A DNA stretch of 6,174 nt from Syntrophomonadaceae bacterium (GTDB lineage Bacteria; Bacillota; Dethiobacteria; DTU022). The notes beneath the pieces were generated by a model, which was not told the DNA's origin, searched no databases, and saw only the letters and a list, made by a program, of their open reading frames with translations. The translations under genes and the position numbers were made by a program. How positions within the stretch are numbered: the first letter of the stretch is position 1; every line of letters begins with the position of its first letter. This document shows, piece after piece, positions 5,828 to 6,174 of this stretch. The DNA lies in the NCBI GenBank assembly GCA_003558195.1, contig PWMM01000286.1:1-6174 (forward strand). Reading direction: 5' to 3'.

Positions 5828-6040
5828 AATAATTTAACATGATTCTACATAAGCGCTATAAACCCTTTTTTTAAACAAATCAAATCTCAATTTTTTATAG
5901 TTTTCAAGTAGGCGCTGTTACTGGCAGTTTAGTTAGTATTTTAGACGACCCGTTATTTTTAAGCACAGCAAATTGTTAAATTAAAAACATGTTTAATAAA
6001 TTTTTCTTTTTTACCAGCAGCATTTTTCTTAAAGATCCAT

Positions 6041-6070
6041 TAAAGGCCCCCAAAAGTATGGGGGCCTTTA
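6041..6070 (-). terminator. Intrinsic terminator after the 5S rRNA gene
   Basis: TAAAGGCCCCC (6041-6051) and GGGGGCCTTTA (6060-6070) form a perfect 11-bp, GC-rich stem around an 8-base loop, placed about 13 bases after the 5S 3' end. It is the expected end of the rRNA operon. The T-run on the complement is short (TTTA then ATGG), so termination relies on the strong stem. Confidence 0.85.
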
Positions 6071-6082
6071 AGTAAAATAGTT

Positions 6083-6174
<92 letters not shown>

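Larger units (their letters stand above)
5738..6040 (-). other. AT-rich upstream region of the NSS gene
   Basis: About 300 bases lie between the rRNA terminator and the NSS start. Two weak promoter candidates on the complement have 17-base spacing: TTGAAA (5907-5902) with TTTGAT (5884-5879), and TTGATT (5883-5878) with TATAGC (5860-5855). Neither is convincing alone. The region also holds the 5804-5827 inverted repeat, the extra AGGAGGTG and the mini-ORF. No glycine riboswitch or other known aptamer core was recognised, and there is no protein gene of normal size. Confidence 0.4.

Noticed and set aside
5744..6040. Glycine or other amino acid riboswitch upstream of the NSS gene
   Set aside because: No conserved aptamer core was found; the leader is simply AT-rich with one short inverted repeat.

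Overview
The window looks like the chromosome of a Clostridia-type Firmicute. The evidence is moderate-to-low GC with AT-rich spacers, strong GGAGG-type ribosome binding sites, near-consensus sigma-A promoters and intrinsic terminators. The gene content also fits: a selenium/sulfur trafficking trio typical of anaerobes, an 11-helix-type sodium symporter, and a Gram-positive-looking 5S rRNA. No species can be assigned from this sequence alone.

Left third (1-2647). The 5' end of a LysR-type regulator reads leftward off the window edge. Diverging from it across a 254-base control region is a tight three-gene operon: a DUF3343 (putative Se/S carrier) protein, a class V aminotransferase-fold cysteine desulfurase/selenocysteine lyase-like enzyme, and a YedF protein (TusA-like plus DsrE-like domains). 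The first two genes overlap by 4 bases and the third follows after 25. Together they look like a cassette that releases sulfur or selenium from cysteine/selenocysteine and passes it along carrier cysteines. In selenium-using anaerobes such genes usually sit beside selD or selenium-dependent molybdenum hydroxylase genes, but neither is visible here, so the selenium link is inference.

Middle (2648-4372). A small DUF4190-like membrane protein gene on the minus strand runs convergent to yedF and has its own good promoter. Diverging from it is an EamA/DMT-family transporter with a roughly 100-base leader that contains a terminator-like hairpin (possible attenuation). A 338-base gene-free spacer follows. 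It holds an 18-bp perfect palindrome and a strong bidirectional terminator.

Right third (4373-6174). A neurotransmitter:sodium symporter (NSS, LeuT-fold) gene is on the minus strand. Its ribosome binding site points to a GTG start two codons inside the longest ORF. Its AT-rich leader carries a second consensus Shine-Dalgarno and a tiny ORF that overlaps this GTG. Upstream is a perfect 11-bp-stem terminator and then the 3' part of a 5S rRNA on the same strand, so an rRNA operon probably ends here.

Most of the window is ordinary housekeeping and transport. The parts most worth following up are the Se/S trio with its divergent LysR gene, the EamA leader hairpin, and the NSS leader with its mini-ORF and GTG start.
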